NCBI RefSeq assembly: GCF_900129885.1
Contig: NZ_FQXE01000025.1
Coordinates: forward strand, 1-43,479
Source: Pollutimonas bauzanensis
GTDB taxonomy: Bacteria; Pseudomonadota; Gammaproteobacteria; Burkholderiales; Burkholderiaceae_B
DNA length: 43,479 nt
Reading direction: 5' to 3'
A program made the translations under genes and the position numbers. The notes below the pieces were generated by a model. The model was not told the DNA's origin, ran no database searches, and was given only the letters and a program-made list of their open reading frames with translations. Below are positions 1 through 8,400 of this stretch, in pieces (the first letter of the stretch is position 1; the number at the start of each line of letters is the position of its first letter).

Positions 1-282
1 CTGATGGCCGAGCGCCGTGAACAGGCGCTGGTCGATGCCGAAGACATGCTGGACCAGGCGCGTTACGAGGGGGAACAGAAGGGGCTGCAGAAGGGGTTGC
101 AGAAGGGAATCCAGCAAGGCTTGGAGCAACAGCGCCAGGTCTTGTTGCGTATGCTGGAGCGCAAGTTCAGCCCCATGCCCCAACATTATCAAGTCCGGCT
201 TTCGCAGGCCGGTGCCGAACAACTACAAACCTGGTCGCTGAATGTGCTGGATGCCCAGCGCATCGAGGATGTGTTCAACTAA
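1..282 (+). CDS. Rpn-family (PD-(D/E)XK nuclease) recombination-promoting protein, C-terminal part
   Basis: Only the last 93 or so codons are in the window; the frame is already open at base 1, so the start lies upstream. The visible part has the hallmark tail of Rpn/'putative transposase' nucleases: an alanine/glutamate-rich helix, then a run of near-repeats of E-G-x-Q-K-G-L-Q-K-G (about residues 23-42), then a helical closing segment with L-L-R-x-L-E-R-K-F and a final leucine/aspartate helix ending V-F-N. In this family the catalytic PD-(D/E)XK core is N-terminal and is not visible here. Family members cut DNA and promote RecA-independent recombination. A gene of the same family begins at the other end of the window. 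Family assignment is by tail pattern only. Confidence 0.8.
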   Translation: MMAERREQALVDAEDMLDQARYEGEQKGLQKGLQKGIQQGLEQQRQVLLRMLERKFSPMPQHYQVRLSQAGAEQLQTWSLNVLDAQRIEDVFN

Positions 283-290
283 ACCCGAAT

Positions 291-307
291 GGCGCTTATT
301 TAGCGCC
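291..307. terminator. Short hairpin between convergent genes
   Basis: Six-base stem GGCGCT/AGCGCC with a five-base loop in the 67-bp gap between the stop codons of the Rpn-family gene and the convergent Deg protease. No T-run follows on either strand, so it is at best a weak bidirectional terminator. Confidence 0.3.
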
Positions 308-349
308 GAGAGGCTGTGGCGCAAGGGGTTGGCGGTCAACACCTATCGC

Positions 350-1747
350 TCAATTCAGCAACAGATAGAACTGCTGGTTTTTCCGGCTGAAGGTCAGCAG
401 CAGTTGCTGGCCCGCCGGGGCGTTTTCCAGCAGGCTGCGCACATCGCTGACGCGGCTGACCGGCGCATGATTGACGCTCAGCAGGATGTCGCCCTGGCGC
501 AGGCGCGCGGCCGCGGCGCTGCGCTCGGGATACAGCCCGGTCACCGCGATGCCGCTCTGGGGGCCGATCGGGGCGCCGTCGTCCGGGTCGCTCAGGCCTA
601 TGCCATTCAGGCGCTTGTCCAGATCGCCCGCATGCAGCCGCTGGCGTTCCGCCGCCGCCACCCGCAGGGAAAGCGTTTCCTGGCGGCCCTGGCGCCGAAT
701 GGAAAGCTGCGCCGTGGAACCCAAGGGCAGCAGGCCCTCCAGATTGCGCAGTTCATTGACTGTGCGCACCGGCTTGCCGTTCACGGCGACGACGATATCA
801 CCGGCCTTCACCCCGGCTTTTTGCGCCGGCGAATGCGCCTGTACGCCGGTGACTATGATCCGGCTGCCGCCATTGGGCAGGTTCATGGCGCGGGCCTGCT
901 TGGGGCCGATGTCGAACGTGTCCAGCCCCAGATTGCCGCGCCGCACTTTGCCGTGCTGAAGCAGGTCCCGCATGACCGAGGCGGCCACGTCCGAGGGGAC
1001 GGCGAAGCCGATGCCGACATTGCCCCCGGAAGGGGTGTAGATCATGGTGTTGATGCCTACCAGCTCGCCGCGCAGGTTGACGAGCGCGCCGCCCGAGCTG
1101 CCGGGGTTGATGGAGGCGTCGGTCTGGATGAAATTCTGGTAGCCGCTTTTTTGCAGCCCCGACCGGTCGATGGCCGACACAATGCCCGAGGTGGCCGCCT
1201 GGCCAAGGCCAAAGGGGTTGCCCACGGCCACCACATAGTCGCCCACCCGCAATTCGGACGAATCGGCCAGCGCCAGGGCCTGCAGGCTGGAGGCGTTGAC
1301 ACGCAGCAAGGCCAGGTCGGTGTCGGGATCGCTGCCGACCACGCGGGCTTCCAGGTCGCGCCCATCCTGCAGCGTCACGGTAATGGTCCGGCCGTTGCGC
1401 ACCACGTGGTGATTGGTCAGCACGTAGCCGTTCGCGGCATCGACGATGACGCCGGAACCCAGGCTGCGCGCGGCCCGCTCGGGCGGCGCGAAGGCGCCGC
1501 CGGGCGCGGGATAGCCCCAGCTTGGCCGGACGACAGGCTGTTCGCTGGAAATATTGACGACGGCGGGGGTGACGTGTTCCAGCATCGGAGCCAGGGACGG
1601 CAGGGGCGCCTGTTCGCCTTGCGGCCATTGCCCGGCGGATGCCGGGGACACGGCGCCGGGAAGCGTGAAATGGATGGCGGCCAGCAGGGCGGCGATGACG
1701 AGCCGGCTGTGGCGGGCGCGTGTCTTATGAGGTTTCGAATAGGGCAT
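350..1747 (-). CDS. Deg/HtrA (DegQ/Do-like) periplasmic serine endoprotease
   Basis: A 465-residue Do-type serine protease, the usual length for the family. It begins with a signal-peptide-like segment: basic start, hydrophobic LVIAALLAAIHFTL, cleavage likely near A-S-A-G around residue 39. The chymotrypsin-like domain carries the complete triad: His114 in TNHHVV, Asp144 in DPDTDLALL, Ser218 in NPGSSGGAL. Two PDZ domains follow, roughly residues 265-365 and 375-462. It should degrade or hold misfolded envelope proteins in the periplasm. The start is uncertain: the frame stays open up to 1870 with in-frame ATGs at 1870 and 1810, and none has a clear ribosome site. I chose 1747 because it places the signal peptide directly at the N-terminus. 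It faces away from the secretion locus and may be unrelated, though a quality-control protease beside giant exoproteins is a plausible pairing. Confidence 0.9.
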   Translation of the reverse strand: MPYSKPHKTRARHSRLVIAALLAAIHFTLPGAVSPASAGQWPQGEQAPLPSLAPMLEHVTPAVVNISSEQPVVRPSWGYPAPGGAFAPPERAARSLGSGVIVDAANGYVLTNHHVVRNGRTITVTLQDGRDLEARVVGSDPDTDLALLRVNASSLQALALADSSELRVGDYVVAVGNPFGLGQAATSGIVSAIDRSGLQKSGYQNFIQTDASINPGSSGGALVNLRGELVGINTMIYTPSGGNVGIGFAVPSDVAASVMRDLLQHGKVRRGNLGLDTFDIGPKQARAMNLPNGGSRIIVTGVQAHSPAQKAGVKAGDIVVAVNGKPVRTVNELRNLEGLLPLGSTAQLSIRRQGRQETLSLRVAAAERQRLHAGDLDKRLNGIGLSDPDDGAPIGPQSGIAVTGLYPERSAAAARLRQGDILLSVNHAPVSRVSDVRSLLENAPAGQQLLLTFSRKNQQFYLLLN

Positions 1748-2073
1748 CGAGGGAGCAACTTTGCCGTGCAGGCAAGGCGTCAGGCGCGAGGTGTGATCAG
1801 GCGTGGGCATTTTTCCGCGGCTGCCATCTTGAAAGACGATTATAGAAACACGCTTGCATGAAGATTGCATGAAAAAGCGCCAAATAGGGTGGCACAGGCC
1901 AGGGCGTCACAGGCCGTTTTGATATGGCGCGCTGCAGGCACGGGCACGGCACGGGCTTGGGCTTGAGCTTGAGCTTGAGCTTGAGCTTGGGCGCCGGCTC
2001 GATCGCGAGCCCGCCCGCCACCGGCAGCGGGATGGCGCCGTCCACACAAGCCGGGACCGCAATGGTGCCTGGC
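1748..2073. other. Gene-poor interval with a hexamer repeat
   Basis: No convincing gene. It should hold the promoter of the Deg protease on the minus strand. It contains the six-copy hexamer tract at 1955-1990 and a GGCTCG/CGAGCC hairpin at 1996-2011 that lies just past the end of the minus-strand gene at 2074-2556 but lacks a T-run. Confidence 0.5.
1955..1990. repeat. GCTTG(A/G) hexamer tandem repeat, 6 copies
   Basis: Six head-to-tail copies: GCTTGG, four GCTTGA, GCTTGG. The sites lie between two minus-strand genes. Such short repeats can change length by slippage, but no reading frame that I trust runs through this one. Confidence 0.9.
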
Positions 2074-2556
2074 TCAGCTTGGCGCGGGACGGCCGCCACG
2101 CTTGTTGAAGAAGGCATCCACCTTGTGCCGCCCGGCTTCGATTTCTTCTTTCGCCAGCGCGGGGCGGGCCAGGAAGCGCTCTATCCATCGCGTGTCGACT
2201 TCGGCCAGACGGGCCGGGTCCAGGCCCTGCAGGACAAGGTAATACCGGTAGGCGCGCAGCGGGGCATCGAGCGAGACGGCGCGGCGCGCCAGGAAATGGG
2301 CGCCGTCAGCCGCGGGAGCGTGGGTCTTTGGCTTATCGGCGCGATACCGGCCCAGGTTGCGGCGAGGCGGCTTGGGTTTGTTCAGGCCTTTGAGCCGCCG
2401 CCCGCGCCACCGGGCAAAGCGGCTGGCATCCTGCGTCCATTGCTCTTGCCGGTACACGGCGCGGATGACTTCGCCGTTGTCCAGCTTGACCTCGTACTCG
2501 CCCTCATGGAAGGGCGGCGGCTGCAGGGCTCGCCAGGCTTCCCGTTTGAATTTCAT
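2074..2556 (-). CDS. Hypothetical basic protein, 160 aa
   Basis: I do not recognise this protein. The start at 2556 is chosen because AAGGAAAAG lies about five bases upstream; the frame is open further back, but those residues are low-quality Arg/Pro/Thr sequence without a ribosome site. The product has no signal peptide or membrane segment. Residues 1-50 read like a small beta-rich unit (E-Y-E-V-K-L-D-N-G-E-V-I-R-A-V-Y), followed by a very basic Arg/Lys/Pro stretch (about 50-80) and a helical C-terminal half. The charge pattern suggests nucleic-acid binding, but that is only inference. It is transcribed away from the signalling operon, sharing a 364-bp divergent intergenic region with it. 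Confidence 0.65.
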   Translation of the reverse strand: MKFKREAWRALQPPPFHEGEYEVKLDNGEVIRAVYRQEQWTQDASRFARWRGRRLKGLNKPKPPRRNLGRYRADKPKTHAPAADGAHFLARRAVSLDAPLRAYRYYLVLQGLDPARLAEVDTRWIERFLARPALAKEEIEAGRHKVDAFFNKRGGRPAPS

Positions 2557-2920
2557 TGTTCTTTTCCTTATGGTGTGCGCTGTGGTGAAAGGGTTGGCCG
2601 ACGGTCGAATGTCGCGGGCGCGACCCGTTGAAAGTCGACGGACGGTGTGATCCCGTGGTGTCGCTTTGCCTTGAATCGGGGCGGCATGCCGTAGTGGAGC
2701 ATAGTGCGCGCCGCGGTGCGTTGTCCAGAGGAGTCTCTCGGGCAGCAATAACGACAGTCAATAAGCGCATTGCCTCGGTTTTGTCATAATACTTTCATTA
2801 TCAAATCGTAACATTGGCGCCACTCTGGTTCACGCCGCAGCCAGTTTTATTTCATCGGATTCGCCCGCGCATGATGTTGTCACTGTACCCTCCGCTCAAG
2901 TCGTTTTCGGTGTTGCCCGC
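2557..2920. other. Divergent intergenic region
   Basis: Gene-free stretch between the minus-strand hypothetical protein and the plus-strand signalling operon. The half nearest the operon (2770-2870) is clearly AT-richer than its surroundings and holds the Pho-box-like site at 2781-2798. Nothing else recognisable was seen. Confidence 0.6.
2781..2798 (+). promoter_or_regulatory. Pho-box-like PhoB site before the signalling operon
   Basis: Two seven-base direct repeats, TTGTCAT and CTTTCAT, separated by AATA. This is the exact 7-4-7 geometry of the PhoB box (CTGTCAT, four bases, CTGTCAT); each half matches 6 of 7. Exactly ten bases further on is TAACAT (2809-2814), 4 of 6 with a sigma70 -10 box, the spacing expected for PhoB-activated promoters that lack a -35. 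The site is 122 bp before the GTG start of the STN gene. Confidence 0.7.
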
Positions 2921-3628
2921 GTGCCTGCGCGTGTTGCGCTGATCGTCATGTTGGGCGTAAGCGCCGGGGCAGGGACAGGGGCCGCATGGGCCGCGCCGGG
3001 AACGAATCCAGAGGCGGCCTTGCGCCCATCGGGCCAGACGTCTTCAAATGATACGTTTGCCTTCGATATTCCTCGCTTGCCCGTGGGCCAGGCGCTTAGG
3101 CGCTATGGCGAAATCAGCGATCGCTCCGTCTTGTATGAAACCCGCCAGGTGGCCGACAGATACTCAACGCCAGTACATGGGCGATTCAGTCTGGACGCGG
3201 CCCTGAATACGCTGCTCAAAGACACCGGCCTGGTGGCGCGCGCACTCAGCTCTGACTCTGTCACGGTGGCGCCTATTGCTTCCACGCACAAGGGTTCGGC
3301 GCCGTCGCTCTCTATCGCCGCGGCGCAAGCCCGGCATAGCCAGCAGCTTTACGATGGCTATCTGCAAGGCCTGGTCTTTCAGTCGCTTTGCGCATGGCCC
3401 GATCTTCATGCGGACCGGCGGCGCATCATTCTGCGCTTTTCGGTCAATGCCCGGCGGCGCGTCGAAGGCCTGCGCGTGCGTATTGCGGCGCAGCCGGAAC
3501 TCGAGCCGCGGGTGCGCGAGGTGTTGACGGCCTTGGCCATCGACCCGCCGCCGCCCGGCGTGGCGCAGCCGGTGATGCTGATGATTTCCCCGGTAGCGGC
3601 GGCCCGCCGGGGAGGCTGTCCTTCATGA
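2921..3628 (+). CDS. Periplasmic STN-domain signalling protein (VreA-like), no beta-barrel
   Basis: A 235-residue exported protein. The GTG at 2921 gives a signal peptide (ALIVMLGVSAGAGTGAAWA, cleavage near residue 24-25); an in-frame ATG at 2948 would leave a shorter one. Residues about 45-118 form a secretin/TonB short N-terminal (STN) domain: F-D-I-P-x-L-P-V-G-Q-A-L, then Y-S-T-P-V-H-G-R-F-S-L-D-A-A-L and L-L-K-D-T-G-L. In FecA-type receptors this domain passes the signal to the FecR anti-sigma. Here no plug or barrel follows; residues about 140-228 instead resemble the TonB C-terminal fold (basic start, R-R-V-E-G-L-R-V pattern, P-P-P-P-G near the end). That is the size and plan of P. aeruginosa VreA. 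Its stop overlaps the start of the sigma gene (ATGA), so translation is probably coupled. Confidence 0.8.
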   Translation: MPARVALIVMLGVSAGAGTGAAWAAPGTNPEAALRPSGQTSSNDTFAFDIPRLPVGQALRRYGEISDRSVLYETRQVADRYSTPVHGRFSLDAALNTLLKDTGLVARALSSDSVTVAPIASTHKGSAPSLSIAAAQARHSQQLYDGYLQGLVFQSLCAWPDLHADRRRIILRFSVNARRRVEGLRVRIAAQPELEPRVREVLTALAIDPPPPGVAQPVMLMISPVAAARRGGCPS

Positions 3629-4158
3629 GCGGGCAGGGGCTGGTCCGCCTGCAGCGTCTGCTGATGTCGCGCTACGACGCCCTGAGGGCGCAGATCGCCC
3701 ATCGCCTGGGCGGTTCGCAGGAGATGGCGGCGGATGCCCTGCATGACGCCTATGTCCGGCTGGCGTCGCAGGCGGACCTGGACGACGTGAAGTTCCCGCG
3801 GACCTATCTGGTCAATACGGCCGTGAACTCGGCCATTGACCGTATCAGGAAAGATGTGCGCCTGGTCAACGACGACGATATTGAAGCCATTTTCGAGCAG
3901 GCGCGCGACGAATGCCCCGGGCAGGAGCGCGAATTGCTTGGGCGCGAGCGCATGGCGCAGGTGATGGCGGTGTTGAACCAGCTGCCGCCGCGTCAAAGCG
4001 AATTGCTGGTTTCCCATCGCGTGCATGGCGAAGAGACCGAGCTGCTGGCCAAGCGCTGGGGTATTTCGGCCCGCATGATACGCCGGGAAATCCAGAAAGC
4101 CAACGACGCTTGCCTGGCCGCGCTGGAAAAACTGGACCGCAAGGGCGGTCAGGAATGA
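3625..4158 (+). CDS. ECF sigma factor, FecI/VreI type
   Basis: A 177-residue extracytoplasmic-function sigma factor. Region 2 (about residues 15-75) has A-A-D-A-L-H-D-A-Y-V-R-L and F-P-R-T-Y-L-V-N-T-A-V-N, the FecI-group pattern. Region 4 (about 115-170) has L-N-Q-L-P-P-R-Q-S-E and the helix-turn-helix ending R-M-I-R-R-E-I. It should direct RNA polymerase to a small regulon, most likely the exoprotein and secretion genes downstream. The ATG at 3625 overlaps the stop of the STN gene by four bases; the open frame further upstream runs inside that gene and is not coding. A second ATG at 3664 is possible. The partner anti-sigma gene begins 73 bp after the stop. VreI is the closest functional parallel by gene context. 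Confidence 0.85.
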   Translation: MSGQGLVRLQRLLMSRYDALRAQIAHRLGGSQEMAADALHDAYVRLASQADLDDVKFPRTYLVNTAVNSAIDRIRKDVRLVNDDDIEAIFEQARDECPGQERELLGRERMAQVMAVLNQLPPRQSELLVSHRVHGEETELLAKRWGISARMIRREIQKANDACLAALEKLDRKGGQE

Positions 4159-4231
4159 TGCCCAGCCTATTTCCTGTCCCGGCGGTTCCGTATCCGCGGC
4201 GCCAAACGTCTATAGCTAAAGCGCCCCTGCC

Positions 4232-5245
4232 ATGGGGGCCGGAATGCCGCGGATGAACCTGGACTTTCCTTCCCCCCCATCGGGCAACGACATGGATACG
4301 GCCGACATGCCTATGCTGCGCAAGCAGGCGCGCGCCTGGGCAATCAAGCTCAAGACCGGCCGGCCCAGCGCGGACGACGTGGCGGAATTCCAGCTCTGGC
4401 GCGGCCAAAGTCCCGCCCACGCGCAAGCCTGGTCGGCGGCTGCCCGCGACTGGAAGACGGTCGATGAAACGACGCAGGCCTTCGCGGCCTTGCGCCGCCC
4501 GCGGGCGGCTCGGCCGGATGCGCCGCGCCGGGGCCGCAGGCTGTTTCTTGGCGCCGCCGCGTCCGCATTCGGAACGCTGGCCGTCGTGGGCATCCTGCGC
4601 CCGCCTATGGGCTTGTGGCCCTCGTGGTCGGAACTGCGGGCGGATTACCGTACCGGCACCGGCGAACAGCGCGCGGTCAGTCTCGGCCAGAACGTGAGCA
4701 TGTCCCTGAATACGCAGACCAGCATCGCGGTGGCGCATCGGGGCGGCGTGCAGCGCATCTCGCTCATTGCCGGCGAGGCAGCCGTGTCGGCCTACAGCGC
4801 CGCTTGCGAGCTGCTGGCCGAGGACTCCCGCCTTGTCATGAGCGACGCCGATGTGGAAATCCGGCGGCTGGCCCATGGCCGGGTGCGGGTCAGGTGCCGG
4901 CGCGGCGAGGCCGAATTGCGGCACCCGGCGCGCGCTGTCGCGCTCGCGGCCGGCCAGCAGTTGATCTATGACCGCCGCCAGGCCGGTACGCCGACCGCGC
5001 TGCCGGCGCAGGATGATGCCTGGCGCCAGGGCATCGTCGTTTTCGACAATATGCCTCTGGCCGACGCGGTGGAAGAAATCAACCGGTATCGGCCCGGCCG
5101 CGTCGTCCTGCTCGACAGTGCGGCCGCCAACCGGCGTTTCAGCGCGCGGCTCAAGATTGCCGCGCTGGACGAGGCCATAGACTTGCTGGAGGCAGTCCAT
5201 CACGTGCGCGTGCGCCGTGTCGGGGATCTGGTGCTGCTCGGCTAG
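4232..5245 (+). CDS. FecR-family anti-sigma factor (VreR-like)
   Basis: A 337-residue FecR-type inner-membrane regulator. Order of parts: a cytoplasmic anti-sigma N-domain (about 25-75, with the typical A-R-A-W-x-I-K-L-K-T-G-R-P-S and S-P-A-H-A-Q-A-W), a basic R-R-G-R-R stretch, one membrane helix (about 103-122), a periplasmic FecR domain (about 138-240, Y-R-T-G-T-G-E-Q-R-A-V-S-L), and a C-terminal STN-like/DUF4974 unit (about 268-335, F-D-N-M-P-L-A-D-A-V-E-E-I-N-R-Y). It should bind the sigma factor at 3625-4158 and be controlled by the STN protein. The N-terminus is unsettled: ATGs at 4232, 4244, 4253 and 4292 are all in frame and none has a strong ribosome site; 4253 or 4292 would fit the family better. 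Confidence 0.85.
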   Translation: MGAGMPRMNLDFPSPPSGNDMDTADMPMLRKQARAWAIKLKTGRPSADDVAEFQLWRGQSPAHAQAWSAAARDWKTVDETTQAFAALRRPRAARPDAPRRGRRLFLGAAASAFGTLAVVGILRPPMGLWPSWSELRADYRTGTGEQRAVSLGQNVSMSLNTQTSIAVAHRGGVQRISLIAGEAAVSAYSAACELLAEDSRLVMSDADVEIRRLAHGRVRVRCRRGEAELRHPARAVALAAGQQLIYDRRQAGTPTALPAQDDAWRQGIVVFDNMPLADAVEEINRYRPGRVVLLDSAAANRRFSARLKIAALDEAIDLLEAVHHVRVRRVGDLVLLG

Positions 5246-5295
5246 CCGCGGCAGTGCGGGGGCCGGCATCCATCGATGCGCCGGAATGCCGGGGG

Positions 5296-5328
5296 CGCCG
5301 TCCAGGTTCGCCCGGGCGGCGTTTTTTT
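5296..5328 (+). terminator. Rho-independent terminator of the signalling operon
   Basis: Eight-base-pair GC stem CGCCGTCC/GGGCGGCG (one G-T pair), ten-base loop, then seven T residues. It lies 51 bp after the anti-sigma stop codon and separates that operon from the exoprotein gene. Confidence 0.85.
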
Positions 5329-5332
5329 GTGG

Positions 5333-5350
5333 ATGTCATAAAAATTTCAC
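5333..5350 (+). promoter_or_regulatory. Pho-box-like PhoB site before exoprotein 1
   Basis: ATGTCAT, AAAA, ATTTCAC: 7-4-7 geometry, 6 of 7 and 4 of 7 to the PhoB half-site, and 15 of 18 to an E. coli-type box. A further TTTCAG follows one turn later (5355-5360). It starts immediately after the terminator and 107 bp before the ATG at 5457. No clear -10 is visible, so an ECF-type promoter read by the nearby sigma factor could also operate in this gap. Confidence 0.55.
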
Positions 5351-5456
5351 GCGATTTCAGTGCCGCAAAGCGGAGGTCAAACGTCGAGTTGGTAGCCTGG
5401 ACTCGCACCCGCGGGTTTGGTTTCGCCCTACCGCTTTGATTTGGAATTGACAGGAC

Positions 5457-8400
5457 ATGCCTACGCCAGCCCACGACAAGACCGCTACCCTTGGCCACCG
5501 TTCACGCGCAAAATGCGCCGCCGCGTCCACGGCGGCGCCGCGCCTGACGCCATTGGCCTCAGCCATCGCCGTTCTGGCGATAGCGGGGAGCCTGGCCGCG
5601 CCCAATGCCCACGCCCAGCCGCGCCCCTTCAGCGGCGGCTGGATGGCCGCCAAGGGCGCGGCCCAGGCGCAGGCGGCGGCCACCGGCAGGCTGCCCAATG
5701 GCATGCTGGCCGGCATCAATCCTGCGGCCCGGCAACAGCAGGCGGCGCGCCAGCAGTTGAACCGCTCGGTGGCCAACCTGGGCTCGGCCGCGGCGGCCAT
5801 CGCCGCGCAGCAGGCCGCCCAGGCCGCCGCGCGCTCGGCGGCGCAGAACGACCCCTCGGCGCCGGACGGGCTGGCCGAGGGTGGCCTGAAGATCGACGCC
5901 CAGCCCTTGACGGCCGGGTGGCTCAACGCCAGGGCACCAGTACAGACACAGGCCGGCGGGCGCACGACGGTCACGATCCAGCAGACGGCCGACAAGGCCA
6001 TCCTGAACTGGGAGACCTTCAACGTCGGGCGCAACACCACGGTGGACTTCGACCAGGCGACCTACGACGCCGGCGGCCATCGCACGGCGCAGGCCGGCTG
6101 GGCGGTGCTCAACCGCGTCAACGACCCGTCGGGCCTTCCCAGCCAGATCCAGGGCCGGATCGAGGCCGATGGCACGGTCATGCTGGTCAACCGCAACGGC
6201 ATTGTGTTCAGCGGCAGCAGCCAGGTCAATGTGCGCAACCTGGCGGCCGCGGCCGCCGACATCAACAATCCCCAGTTCAAGGACCGTGGCCTGTACAACG
6301 GCGGCGGCGCCACCTTCACCGATGCCCTGGGCGGAGTCGAAGTCAAGGCGGGCGCCCGGATAGCCACCCACCAGCCGGCTTCGGTCACCCAGGGCGGGGG
6401 CTACGTGCTGCTGATGGGCAAGGAGGCGAGCAACGCTGGCGAGATCGCCACGGCCAATGGCCAGACAGTCCTGGCGGCGGGCGACAGCTTTGCCATCGGC
6501 AAGGGGCAGGGCACGGACGGGAACCAGGCCTCGACCACCCGCGGCAATGAGATTACGCCGCAATTCGTGGTTGGCGGCTCGGCGGGTGTGGTCCGCAACA
6601 CGGGCCTGATCACTGCGCGCGAAGGCGACATCACGTTGACCGGCAATGAGGTGACGCAGGCGGGCGTGGCGCTGGCCAGCACCTCGGTCAATGCGCGCGG
6701 CGCGGTGCACCTGGCTGCCAGTGGCGCGAGCGGCACCGTCACGCTGGGCCGTGACGGCGTGACCGCCATCCTGCTGGAAGACACCCGGGCCACGGCGCTG
6801 GACGGCCAGCGCGACAGCCTGCAACAGCCGGCGGTGGACGCCATCGAAAACAACATCGTGCCGGGCGACAAGTACCGGCGCGACCTGTCGTTGATAGAGA
6901 TCGCCAGCGGCGGCGCGGTGGACTTCGAGGGCGGGTCGCTCACGCTCGCCACGGGCGGGCAAATCGGGGTGCAGGCGGGCGCGCGCGCCCTGGTGCGCGA
7001 CGGCGCCATCCTTGATGTGTCGGGCGCCATCGGCGTGCGGGTGGCGATGGAATCGAACAGCCTGAAGATCAACGTACAGGGCAACGAGCAGCGCGATGCG
7101 CCCATCAACCGCGACAGCAAGAACCTGAACAACAGCGAAGTTTGGGTGGACGCGCGCGAGCTGGTGTTCGTGCCGGCCGGCGCCAATGGCTACGAGTCGG
7201 ACCGCTGGTACACCGCCGGCGGCCTGCTGGAAGTGGGCGGCTACCTGGGCACCAGCGGCCACGGTGTGGGCGAGTGGATGGCCCAGGGCGGCACGGTAAG
7301 CTTTGCGGGCCGCGACGTGGTTACGCAAGCCGGCTCGCAGATCAATGTCTCGGGCGGCACGCTCGATGTGCAGGACGGGATCGTCCGCCAGACCTGGCTC
7401 AAAGGGGCGGACAATCGCCTGTACGAGCTCTCGCGCGCCCCCGGCGACCTGCTGTACACGGGCTTGTATCAAGGCTACGAGGCTCACAGCCAGCGCTGGG
7501 ATGTGACCCGGCATTTCTACAACCCGCTGATAGGCCCGCGCGAGCGCTTCGAGACCGGCTATACGGTGGGGCGCGATGCGGGCCGCCTGGTCGTAAGCAC
7601 CGCCAACGCGGTCCTCGAAGGCGAGATCGTGGGCGACACCTACCAGGGCGATCGCCAGACGCGGGCCGCGCAGCAGGGCCTGGAAGGCTATTACCAGTCG
7701 CAAAACGCCGTGGCCAGGGGCGGCCAGCTGATTGTCGGCGCCTACGCCCCCTACTACGTGAAGGACAAGGGCGCCCTGCAATACGCATTGGGCGCCGGCG
7801 CCGACACCATCAAGAACGTGGTGCTGGGCGCCACGGTGGAAAAGATCGCCGCCGGCCTGGCGCTGGACACGGCGCTGCCCGATGACCGGCAAGGCACGCT
7901 GTACCTGGACAGCAGCCAGCTCAATGGTTTTGGGCTGGGCAGCATAAAAATCGCCGCCACCCAGGGCATCGCCGTCGAGAGCGTTCTGCAGACCGCAGCG
8001 GGCGGGGACATTACGCTGTATGGCCCGGACATCGGCATCAACGCGGACCTCATCGCCCGCTCGGGCACCATCCACCTGGGCAATGTGTTGACGCAGGTCA
8101 GCGGCAATGCCCGGATCGAAGATACCGTGCTGGCCGCGCCGGCCGGAACGATGGGCGGCGTTGCGGTCGCGCGGGGAGTGGCCCTGGATGCCAGCGGTCT
8201 GTGGAGCAACCTGCTGCTGGACCGGATGGACATTGCGAACCTTCCCTACCAGAATGGCGGCAGCGTGTCGCTGCGGGCCACAGGCGACATCACCCTGGCG
8301 CAAGACACCCTGGTCGACGTGTCCTCGGGGGCGGCCGTGCTGGCCAACGGCAGCCTCGAGGGCGGCAAGGGCGGCAGCGCCGTTCTGGCCTCGATGCCCA

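Noticed and set aside
242-1861. Plus-strand frame of 539 codons opposite the Deg protease
   Set aside because: The minus strand encodes a complete HtrA protease with intact triad; the plus frame has no recognisable feature.
1797-2117. Minus-strand frame of 106 codons containing Lys-Leu repeats
   Set aside because: Its only motif comes from the GCTTGA repeat, it overlaps the end of the gene at 2074-2556, and its ribosome site is one base from the ATG.
2781-2799. Possible Fur box before the FecI/FecR-like operon
   Set aside because: Only the CATTATC half fits the Fur palindrome; the direct-repeat Pho box reading matches 12 of 14 positions with correct spacing.
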